Positions 23,160 through 30,487 of a DNA stretch of 64,000 nucleotides are shown here, piece after piece. The notes beneath the pieces were generated by a model. The model made no database searches and was not told the origin of the DNA. It was given only the letters and a program-made list of their open reading frames with translations. The stretch is from Ruminococcus sp. 210702-SL.1.03 (GTDB lineage Bacteria; Bacillota; Clostridia; Oscillospirales; Ruminococcaceae). The stretch spans positions 62,001-126,000 of the forward strand of contig NZ_JAJCLZ010000006.1 of assembly GCF_020559915.1 (NCBI RefSeq). Direction: 5' to 3'. The stretch's first letter is position 1. Each line of letters starts with the position of its first letter. The translations under genes were made by a program, and so were the position numbers.

Positions 23160-24806
23160 ATGATGAAAAAATCTTTTCTTACCCCCGTGCTTTCAGGCGT
23201 TCTTGCGCTTACGGTAGTAGGCTCGGGCGCGGCATATTATTTTGAATTTGTAAAGGACAGCGGCGACGGCAAGGCAAAGACGGCTGACGAAAGCAGCCAG
23301 TCGGGCGCAGTTACCATCGACGAAGCGGCTAAGAATATCGAAGCCCAGCTCAATAAGGCTCAGCAGCTCGCAAAGGGCGAGTACAACGGCGCTTACACCG
23401 CACAGGTGACCTACAAGCCCTCACAGAGCGTCAGCGATACCGTAGGCCTCAGCACCCCGCTTTCCGATGTTTCCGTTTCGGTAGAGGCTAAGCAGAAGGA
23501 CAAAATGACTTCCGTAAACTACGGCTTCAACTATGGCGCAAATTCCGTTATCTCGGCTAATATGGTCATCGACAACGCCAACGAAACTGCTTATTTCCAG
23601 ATCCCTGAGTTCTCCGACGCTTACCTTACGGGCAATGCTGACGACCTCGCGGCGCTGGTGCAGGAGTACGCTTCTGCGGCGGGCACTGGTACGGTTTTTG
23701 ACGAAGATTACAGCAGCTATGATTTTGACGATTACGATTCCGACGATTCTTACGAGGCTTCGTCTTACACTGCCGACATGATGGCTTCTCCCGCGGCGGG
23801 TCTTTCAGACCTGAACGTAGACGCGCTTTCGGATATAGATTTCGACGCGCTGCTCACCGACCTCGAAACTTACGGCGACACCATCAAGGAAAACGCTCCC
23901 GAAGCGACCGACGGAGCTGATAAGACCGGCGAGATCGACGGAAAATCTTACACACTTACTACTAAGACCTACACCATCACCAAAGAGGACGGCAAGAAGA
24001 TAGCGCAGGCGGTGGCTGACAAGGCTAAGGCTGACGAAACGCTCAAGGGTGCTATGACAAGCGCGGGTCTTTCCGAGGACGACTACAATTCGATGTGGGA
24101 TGGGCTGCTGACAAGCATCGACGAGGGCGACGACAGCGCTCTTACTTTCGACGTTTACTACAACGGCGACGAAGTTCAAGGCTTTAAAGCCGAGGGCGGC
24201 GACGACAGCTATCAGATAGTTAATTACTCGACTGATAAGCAGATGATACTCGACTGGAAGTTCACTTCCGACGGCACAGACGAATTCGTTGCGGCGGGCG
24301 CAGTTGACATCGACGGCGATACCATCAACGGCTCTGTAAAGATGACCATGAACGATTCGGACGAAACTACTAACGTTACCGCTACATATGATAACCTCAC
24401 CGCCGGCGAAGATTCGCTGACAGGTAAAATTACCATAAATGTGACCGATTCCAGCGACAATATCAGCATGGTATACGACTTCAACAACAGCGGCACGAAC
24501 ATCGACACCAACATTGCTCTGAGCGCTAACGATACCGACCTCGGCACTATCGCGATCACCGCGCAGGAGACCGACGCTTCGGACATCACGGTTCCGAGCG
24601 GCACGATGTACAACATCAGCGACAACGACCAGCTCGACCAGTACGTTTCTTCGATGAATGGCGACGCATGGCTCGAATCGCTAAAGACTACTCTCGGCGA
24701 AGAGCTTTACAACCTTATTTTCAACGCTCAGATAGCAGGCACTGACAACAGCGACTTTTCGGCAACTGCTTCTGCTTCCCCCGCAAACAGCTACCTTGAC
24801 GCTTGA
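23160..24806 (+). CDS. Membrane-anchored acidic surface protein of unknown function
   Basis: A 548-residue protein I do not recognise. An AAGGAGG site marks the start. Residues 1-9 are basic, 10-28 form a hydrophobic helix without a lipobox, and the rest is extracellular, strongly acidic (many DS, DD and DE clusters, notably a Tyr/Asp/Ser stretch at about 179-203) and rich in Asp/Thr/Ser beta-prone repeats. The second half contains repeated patterns such as DGDTINGSVKM, EDSLTGKITINV and DLGTIAITAQ, suggesting a beta-sheet repeat or a large curved sheet like those that bind lipids or polymers. Low Cys, no catalytic motif. Monocistronic with its own promoter and terminator. Confidence 0.8.
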   Translation: MMKKSFLTPVLSGVLALTVVGSGAAYYFEFVKDSGDGKAKTADESSQSGAVTIDEAAKNIEAQLNKAQQLAKGEYNGAYTAQVTYKPSQSVSDTVGLSTPLSDVSVSVEAKQKDKMTSVNYGFNYGANSVISANMVIDNANETAYFQIPEFSDAYLTGNADDLAALVQEYASAAGTGTVFDEDYSSYDFDDYDSDDSYEASSYTADMMASPAAGLSDLNVDALSDIDFDALLTDLETYGDTIKENAPEATDGADKTGEIDGKSYTLTTKTYTITKEDGKKIAQAVADKAKADETLKGAMTSAGLSEDDYNSMWDGLLTSIDEGDDSALTFDVYYNGDEVQGFKAEGGDDSYQIVNYSTDKQMILDWKFTSDGTDEFVAAGAVDIDGDTINGSVKMTMNDSDETTNVTATYDNLTAGEDSLTGKITINVTDSSDNISMVYDFNNSGTNIDTNIALSANDTDLGTIAITAQETDASDITVPSGTMYNISDNDQLDQYVSSMNGDAWLESLKTTLGEELYNLIFNAQIAGTDNSDFSATASASPANSYLDA

Positions 24807-24831
24807 TGATCGACAATTGAAAATTTCTTAA

Positions 24832-24858
24832 AGGGCGGCGCTTTGCCGCTCTTTTTTT
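24832..24858 (+). terminator. Intrinsic terminator after the 548-residue protein gene
   Basis: GGGCGGC/GCCGCTC stem (24833-24839 with 24845-24851, one G-U pair) with loop GCTTT, followed by seven T. Confidence 0.88.
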
Positions 24859-24881
24859 GCGCATTTTTATCCGCCCAGCCC

Positions 24882-24910
24882 TTGCAATCGCGGCGAATAT
24901 GTGCTATAAT
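24882..24910 (+). promoter_or_regulatory. Promoter of the aminotransferase gene
   Basis: TTGCAA (24882-24887), 17 bp, TATAAT (24905-24910), about 35 bases upstream of the start codon. Confidence 0.8.
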
Positions 24911-24945
24911 TATATTGTATAATTTTTTGAAAGGAAGAAAATATC

Positions 24946-26148
24946 ATGGAATTTAAGTTTTCAGAAAAAGTATCTCACTTACAGGCTTCCGCTATAAGAG
25001 AGATATTGAAATATTCGGCAGACCCGCAGGTGATTTCCTTTGCCGCAGGTTCGCCTGCACCCGAGGCTCTGCCCGCTAAGGAACTGGAAGAACTTTCTAA
25101 AGAGCTGCTCGCAGAAGAGCCTTCCGTAGCTTTTCAGTACGGTCTTACCGAGGGCTACACCCCTCTGCGCGACGAGGTAAAGAAGATACTCAAAGACCGC
25201 GGCGTTTTTAACCCCGAGTACGATGAAGTTATCATAACAAGCGGCGCGCAGCAGGCCAACGAGCTTTCCGCCAAAGTGCTCTGCAACGAGGGCGACGTTA
25301 TTTTGGCTGAGAAGCCCAGTTTCATCGGCTCGCTCAACGCTTTCAAATCTTACCGCGTATACCTCAAGGGCGTTACCCTTGAAACCGACGGCGTGAACAT
25401 TGCCGAACTGGAGGAAAAGCTGAAAGAGGGCGGCGTAAAGCTGGTTTACCTTATCCCGAACTTCCAGAACCCGACAGGAAACACCATGTCTTGGGAAAAG
25501 CGCAAGGCAGCTTTTGAGCTTTGCAAGAAGTACGGCGCTGTTATCCTCGAGGACAACCCCTACGGCGATCTCCGCTTCGCGGGCGAGGACGTTAAGAGCA
25601 TAAAGACCCTCGATACCGAAGGCAGCGTTATCTACTCGGGCACTTTCTCTAAGATACTCTCGCCCGGAATTAGAGTAGGCTACGTTTGCGCGCACAAGGA
25701 CATTGTTCAGAAGATAGTAGTCTGCAAGCAGGTAGCCGACGTTCACTCGACTATGTGGTCGCAGATGCTGGCTTACCGCTTCCTCAAAAAATACGACCTC
25801 GATGAGCATCTGGCTAAGCTGCGCCGCGTTTACGAGCACAAGACCAACCTTATGCTCAGCGAGATAGATAAGAATTTCTCTTCCAAGATCACCCATACTA
25901 ACCCGCAGGGCGGACTCTTCATCTGGTGCACTCTTCCCGAGGGCGTTACTACTCAGCAGATGGTAGATTTCTGCACCACCGCGGTAAAGGACTACAAGGT
26001 GGCGATAGTTCCCGGCACGGCTTTCAATATCAATGACGATGACGAGAGCCGCTCGTTCAGAATGAACTTCTCTACGCCTACCGATGAGAACATCATAAAG
26101 GGCTGCGAGATACTCGGCAAGCTCTCAAAAGAGATGTTCGGCGAATAA
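24946..26148 (+). CDS. PLP-dependent aminotransferase, fold type I (2-aminoadipate/aromatic type)
   Basis: A 400-residue cytosolic aminotransferase of the LysN/ARO8/MocR-domain group, which lacks the DNA-binding N-terminus of MocR regulators. Seen: FAAGSPAPEALP (about 32-43), YGLTEGYTPLRDEV (about 65-78), TSGAQQANEL (cofactor phosphate region, about 97-106), PNFQNPTGNT (about 171-180), ILEDNPYGDLRF, and the PLP lysine in SGTFSKILSPGIRVGYV. Arg in the C-terminal SFRMNFSTP binds the substrate carboxylate. Likely substrates are branched-chain, aromatic or 2-aminoadipate amino acids; the sequence does not choose. The FtsX-type permease gene begins nine bases after its stop codon. Confidence 0.92.
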   Translation: MEFKFSEKVSHLQASAIREILKYSADPQVISFAAGSPAPEALPAKELEELSKELLAEEPSVAFQYGLTEGYTPLRDEVKKILKDRGVFNPEYDEVIITSGAQQANELSAKVLCNEGDVILAEKPSFIGSLNAFKSYRVYLKGVTLETDGVNIAELEEKLKEGGVKLVYLIPNFQNPTGNTMSWEKRKAAFELCKKYGAVILEDNPYGDLRFAGEDVKSIKTLDTEGSVIYSGTFSKILSPGIRVGYVCAHKDIVQKIVVCKQVADVHSTMWSQMLAYRFLKKYDLDEHLAKLRRVYEHKTNLMLSEIDKNFSSKITHTNPQGGLFIWCTLPEGVTTQQMVDFCTTAVKDYKVAIVPGTAFNINDDDESRSFRMNFSTPTDENIIKGCEILGKLSKEMFGE

Positions 26149-26157
26149 CGCGCTTTT

Positions 26158-28920
26158 ATGACGGCGCTTTTTAAAGACGCGCTGCGCGAGATAAGGCGTT
26201 CGTTCGGCAGATTTATGTCGGTATTCCTTATAATCGCGCTTGGCTGCGGCTTTTTTACGGGCATAAAAGCCTCCTGCCCCGATATGATACTCACCGCCTC
26301 AAACTACTTTGAGCAGAGCAGGCTTATGGATCTGCGCCTGCGCTCAAACATCGGCGTCAAGTCGAAAGACATAGCGGCGGTGCGCTCGGCGGAGGGGGTA
26401 GAGGGCGCGTGCGCGGGGTACTCTAAGGAATTTTATTACAATTACGATCAGCGCAACGTTGTCCTCAAAGCTATCTCGATAAATTCAAACGTCGAGAGCG
26501 GAGGCGTGAACGACCTGAACGTGCCCGTTTTGCAGGAGGGCAGACTGCCGACTGCGAAGAACGAGTGTGCGGTTGAAGTGAAGATCGGCGCGCCAGATAC
26601 GTTTAAAATAGGCGAAAAGATAACGCTGAAAGCCCCAAACAGCTCGGAAAAGGTGACCGATACGCTGGCTTGCGACACTTTCGAGATAGTCGGCGTGGTT
26701 ATCTCGCCGCTGTACATCGGCTTTGAGCGAGACCATGCGTCCATCGGCAGTGGCAGCGTAAACAGCAATATTTTCCTGCCGGAAGAGAGCTTTGTGTGCG
26801 ATTATTACACCGATCTGTACGTTCGGCTGGAGGGCATGAGCGGGTACGAACCATTTTCAGAGGAGTACAAAAAGCAGACGGAAAAGCGCGGAGCGGCGGC
26901 AGAAAAAGCTTTTGAAGAGAGCGTTTCGCAGCGGTACGAGAGCATGAAAAACTCGGCTCAGCAAAAGATCGACTATGCGCAGGGCGAGATAGAAACGCTG
27001 GAAAGCGTGCTCTCCACCGACGTGGACAGCCTTTCGGCGCTGCATGAAAAGGCGCTCGCGGCGGCCGCTGAGCTGCAAAAAAAATACGCTCAGCAGGAGA
27101 AGAGCTTTCAGAAAGTGCTGATAAAATCGCAGCTCATGCAGACCAACGAAAAGGCGGATATGCTGGCGGCGCTTATCGGCGATACAGACGGCAGCGTGCG
27201 CGAAGGCTATTCTGAGCAGCTGGAGCAGGCGAAAATCGAGCTTGCGGCGGCGAAAGAGCAGCTTGAAAATGCGTCGGAGCTGAAATTTTACAACCAAACG
27301 CGTTTTGACCTCAGCGATTACGAAGGCTACCGCGACGACGCCGAAAAGATAAACAACGTTTCCAAAGTATTCCCGATGTTCTTCATACTGATAGCAGCGC
27401 TGGTCTGTCTAACGACCATGACGCGAATGGTGGAGGAACAGCGGACGGTCATAGGCGTTTACAAGGCGCTGGGATATGGCGAGATACATATTCTGGCAAA
27501 ATACATGATATACGGCGCACTGGCTTCGCTGACGGGAAGCTGTATCGGCGCGGCGGCTGGGCTTCAGATATTTCCAAGACTGATAATCCGCACCTACCGC
27601 ATAATGTACAATATCCCCGGTGCGGCAACGCCTTTCCGACCTGCGTATATGCTGGCGGCGGCGTGCGTTTCGGTGCTGCTGACCTGCGCGGCGGCGGTGT
27701 ATTCATGCCGCAGAGAACTGCGTGCGCAGCCCGCTGAGATAATGCGCCCGAAAGCCCCCGCGGCAGGCAGGCGAGTGCTGCTGGAAAGAGCGCCCGCAAT
27801 CTGGAACAAATTGAGCTTTCTTATGAAAGTAACGGTGCGAAATCTGCTGAGGTATAAAAAGCGCTTTTTCATGACGGTGATAGGCGTGGCGGGGTGCACG
27901 GCGCTGATAATCACAGGCTTCGGCTTGAAAAATTCGGTATCGGCGATAATCGACAAGCAGTTTGGCGAGATATTCCGCTATTCGGCAATAGTGGCGCTGA
28001 ATACGGATTTTGACAACGCATACAAGGCTGTGGAGGACTGCAATGGTGTGAAATACAGCAAAGCTGCGTTTTCCATGGCGGTAGAAGCGGACGGCGGCGA
28101 CGGTTACTCGGCGACGATAATCGCGGCGGACGGTCTGAAAGACAGATATGTGCAGATGAAGCGCCCCGACGGCAGCGACATCGACCCAGAAAATGGCGTT
28201 GCGATAACGCAAAAACTGGCAGATATGTGCGACCTTTCCGAGGGCGACAGCATAAGCTTTACCGACCCAGACGGCGACAGATACGAAGCGGAGATCGGCG
28301 GGATAATGCAGAATTACGCGCTGAATTACATATTTATGACAGACGCGCAGTACGAAAAGACGTTTGGCAAAAAGCCGCAGGATAACATTGCACTGCTGAA
28401 TACGGATAATTCTGCAAGCAACGAGAGCGTGAAAAGCGAGCTGATCTCAGACGAACGGGTACTGGGCGTGACTTTCAAGGACGACTCGGTGAAAAGCTTT
28501 ATGCGCTCGATCAAAAGCATGAACGCGATAGTGCTGCTGCTGATAGTCTGCGCGGCGTTCCTCGCGGCGACGGTACTGTACAATCTGGCAAACATTAACA
28601 TTACAGAGCGCATGCGCGAGCTGGCAACGGTGAAGGTGTTGGGCTTTTACGACGGCGAAACGGCGGCGTACATCTACCGCGAAAGCGTTATCTCGACGGC
28701 GATCGGCATAATCATCGGGCTGGGGCTGGGCAAACTCCTGCACTATTTCGTGGTCGTGACGGTGGAGGTCGAGGCGGTGATGTTCATTCGCGAACTGAAC
28801 GCGGCTTCGTACATCATCGGCGCGCTGCTGACGGCGGGTTTTGCCTGCATAGTGAATGGAGCGCTGTATTTCAGGCTGCGGAATATTGACATGGCGCAGT
28901 CTTTAAAATCCATAGAATGA
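26158..28920 (+). CDS. FtsX-like ABC transporter permease with extracellular coiled coil
   Basis: A 920-residue integral membrane protein with two FtsX/MacB-type permease domains. A first helix at about 17-37 is followed by an extracellular domain (about 38-230), a long Glu/Lys/Gln-rich coiled coil (about 235-375), three helices of FtsX domain 1 (about 400-520), an internal helix at about 560-580, a second extracellular domain (about 585-780), and FtsX domain 2 (about 790-910). This is the large DUF214 architecture of lipoprotein- or peptide-handling mechanotransmission exporters. No ATPase gene is adjacent; it directly follows the aminotransferase with no ribosome site, so it is probably translated by coupling. 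Substrate unknown. Confidence 0.88.
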   Translation: MTALFKDALREIRRSFGRFMSVFLIIALGCGFFTGIKASCPDMILTASNYFEQSRLMDLRLRSNIGVKSKDIAAVRSAEGVEGACAGYSKEFYYNYDQRNVVLKAISINSNVESGGVNDLNVPVLQEGRLPTAKNECAVEVKIGAPDTFKIGEKITLKAPNSSEKVTDTLACDTFEIVGVVISPLYIGFERDHASIGSGSVNSNIFLPEESFVCDYYTDLYVRLEGMSGYEPFSEEYKKQTEKRGAAAEKAFEESVSQRYESMKNSAQQKIDYAQGEIETLESVLSTDVDSLSALHEKALAAAAELQKKYAQQEKSFQKVLIKSQLMQTNEKADMLAALIGDTDGSVREGYSEQLEQAKIELAAAKEQLENASELKFYNQTRFDLSDYEGYRDDAEKINNVSKVFPMFFILIAALVCLTTMTRMVEEQRTVIGVYKALGYGEIHILAKYMIYGALASLTGSCIGAAAGLQIFPRLIIRTYRIMYNIPGAATPFRPAYMLAAACVSVLLTCAAAVYSCRRELRAQPAEIMRPKAPAAGRRVLLERAPAIWNKLSFLMKVTVRNLLRYKKRFFMTVIGVAGCTALIITGFGLKNSVSAIIDKQFGEIFRYSAIVALNTDFDNAYKAVEDCNGVKYSKAAFSMAVEADGGDGYSATIIAADGLKDRYVQMKRPDGSDIDPENGVAITQKLADMCDLSEGDSISFTDPDGDRYEAEIGGIMQNYALNYIFMTDAQYEKTFGKKPQDNIALLNTDNSASNESVKSELISDERVLGVTFKDDSVKSFMRSIKSMNAIVLLLIVCAAFLAATVLYNLANINITERMRELATVKVLGFYDGETAAYIYRESVISTAIGIIIGLGLGKLLHYFVVVTVEVEAVMFIRELNAASYIIGALLTAGFACIVNGALYFRLRNIDMAQSLKSIE

Positions 28921-28971
28921 AATAACTGTATAATACAGCAACAATAAATAAGTTTATAGGATGAAATTACC

Positions 28972-29232
28972 ATGGAAAAATTTGAAATGATTACCGCAAA
29001 ACTGAGCGAAAACATCGGAACGATCAAGAAAAAACTGGATACTTTTGTATCTAAGGACGAGGCATTTTGGATGTCGATCTCGATGTTCCTTTTCGGCGTG
29101 ATCGTCGGAATGCTCATCTCGCCGCGCAAGAACAAGACCACGACCATCGGCAGCAACAATGTCAGCTACGAGGGCGAGGACTATCTTGACGACTGCTGCG
29201 ACGATGAGTGCGAATGCTGCGAATGTGAATAA
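28972..29232 (+). CDS. Small membrane protein with acidic Cys-rich tail
   Basis: An 86-residue protein I do not recognise. Residues 1-28 are an amphipathic charged segment, 29-50 a hydrophobic helix (FWMSISMFLFGVIVGMLI) followed by positive SPRKNK, so the N-terminus probably faces out or lies on the membrane and the tail stays in the cytosol by the positive-inside rule. The last 17 residues hold six Cys among Asp and Glu (DDCCDDECECCECE), an arrangement suggestive of metal or Fe-S binding. A weak start site is present (AGGATGAAATTACC). It lies 51 bases after the permease gene and before a terminator, so it probably belongs to that operon. Confidence 0.7.
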   Translation: MEKFEMITAKLSENIGTIKKKLDTFVSKDEAFWMSISMFLFGVIVGMLISPRKNKTTTIGSNNVSYEGEDYLDDCCDDECECCECE

Positions 29233-29248
29233 TTTACAAAAAAAGCGT

Positions 29249-29283
29249 GCGAAGGCGGCGTGTGACCGCCTTTGCGTTTTTTT
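29249..29283 (+). terminator. Intrinsic terminator of the aminotransferase-permease operon
   Basis: GCGAAGGCGG/CCGCCTTTGC stem (29249-29258 with 29266-29275, one mismatch), followed by a G and seven T. Confidence 0.88.
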
Positions 29284-29298
29284 GAAAGGAAGATATAA

Positions 29299-30393
29299 AT
29301 GAAATTAGGAATGGTAGGTCTGCCGAATGTTGGCAAATCGACACTTTTTAACGCGCTTACTAACGCCGGTGCTGAGAGCGCAAACTACCCTTTTTGCACA
29401 ATTGAACCAAATGTTGGCATAGTTAGCGTGCCAGATGTCCGCCTGGAAAAGCTGCGTGATATGTATGATCCCGAGAAGTTTACCCCTGCTACGCTGGAAT
29501 TTGTTGATATTGCGGGACTGGTAAAGGGCGCTTCAAAGGGCGAGGGACTTGGCAACAAGTTTTTGGCAAATATCCGCGAAGTAGACGCTATCGTGCACGT
29601 TGTCCGCTGCTTTGAAAATGACAATATTATCCACGTTGACGGCAGCATAAACCCCCGCCGCGACATTGAAACCATCGACCTCGAGTTGATATTCTCAGAC
29701 GTTGAGCTGATCGAGCGCAAGCTTGACCGCACGAAAAAGGCTATGAAGGGCGACAAATCGCTCGCGCCGCAGGTGGAATTTCTCGAGGAGTTAAAAGCTT
29801 TCATGGAGGAGGGCAAGGCGGCGCGCGCTTTCGAGATGACCGACGAGCAGCGCGAATGGCTGAAAGAGACCCCGCTGCTCTCGCTGAAACCCGTGATCTA
29901 CGCGGCGAATCTTTCGGACGAGGATTTCACAAACGGTGTTGAGAAAAACGAGCACTACAACGAGGTGTGCGAGATCGCAAAGGCGGAAGGCTCGGCGGTT
30001 TTCCCGATATGTGCGCAGCTCGAAGCGGAAATTTCTGACATGACTGACGAAGAAAAGGAGATATTCCTCTCCGATCTCGGTCTGGAGCAGTCGGGTCTTG
30101 ACAGGATCATCAAGGCTGGCTACTCGTTGCTGGGACTTATTTCCTATCTCACCGCCGGTCAGCCCGAAGTTAGGGCTTGGACGATCAAAAAGGGCACGAA
30201 AGCTCCGCAGGCGGCGGGCAAGATACACTCTGATTTCGAGAAGGGCTTTATCCGCGCGGAAGTTGTGTCCTTCGACGACTTGATGGCTTGCGGCTCGATG
30301 ACGGCAGCTAAGGAAAAGGGTCTGGTGCGCTCTGAGGGCAAGGAGTACGTTATGCAGGATGGCGACATAGTTCTGTTCCGTTTCAACGTCTGA
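29299..30393 (+). CDS. ychF: Redox-regulated ATPase YchF (Obg-like)
   Basis: A 364-residue P-loop protein of the Obg/YchF family, an ATPase associated with ribosomes and stress adaptation. G1 motif GLPNVGKST (7-15), switch and G3 DIAGLVKGA (about 67-75), the YchF signature NYPFCTIEPN (about 33-42), and a C-terminal TGS-like domain from about 275 (TAGQPEVRAWTIKKGTKAPQAAGKIH). The G4 position NLSDEDF (about 204-210) is the modified NKxD that gives ATP preference in this family. Length standard, SD AAAGGAAG. It starts just after a terminator with no separate promoter that I can see, so its transcription start is unresolved. Confidence 0.96.
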   Translation: MKLGMVGLPNVGKSTLFNALTNAGAESANYPFCTIEPNVGIVSVPDVRLEKLRDMYDPEKFTPATLEFVDIAGLVKGASKGEGLGNKFLANIREVDAIVHVVRCFENDNIIHVDGSINPRRDIETIDLELIFSDVELIERKLDRTKKAMKGDKSLAPQVEFLEELKAFMEEGKAARAFEMTDEQREWLKETPLLSLKPVIYAANLSDEDFTNGVEKNEHYNEVCEIAKAEGSAVFPICAQLEAEISDMTDEEKEIFLSDLGLEQSGLDRIIKAGYSLLGLISYLTAGQPEVRAWTIKKGTKAPQAAGKIHSDFEKGFIRAEVVSFDDLMACGSMTAAKEKGLVRSEGKEYVMQDGDIVLFRFNV

Positions 30394-30443
30394 AAATATA
30401 AAAATATGAAACTGAAAATATAGAGAAGTAAAAGGCGAGGAAG

Positions 30444-30469
30444 ATAAACAAATAGGAAAATTTGTTTAT
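30444..30469 (+). promoter_or_regulatory. Perfect inverted repeat upstream of the GH59 gene
   Basis: ATAAACAAAT (30444-30453) is a perfect inverted repeat of ATTTGTTTAT (30460-30469) with a six-base AGGAAA spacer. It lies 18 bases before the GH59 start. It could be a regulator's operator or an mRNA hairpin. An ATG at 30468 in another frame, with AGGA upstream, opens a 12-codon frame that ends inside the GH59 gene. Confidence 0.45.
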
Positions 30470-30487
30470 GAATGGATTGATTATTTT

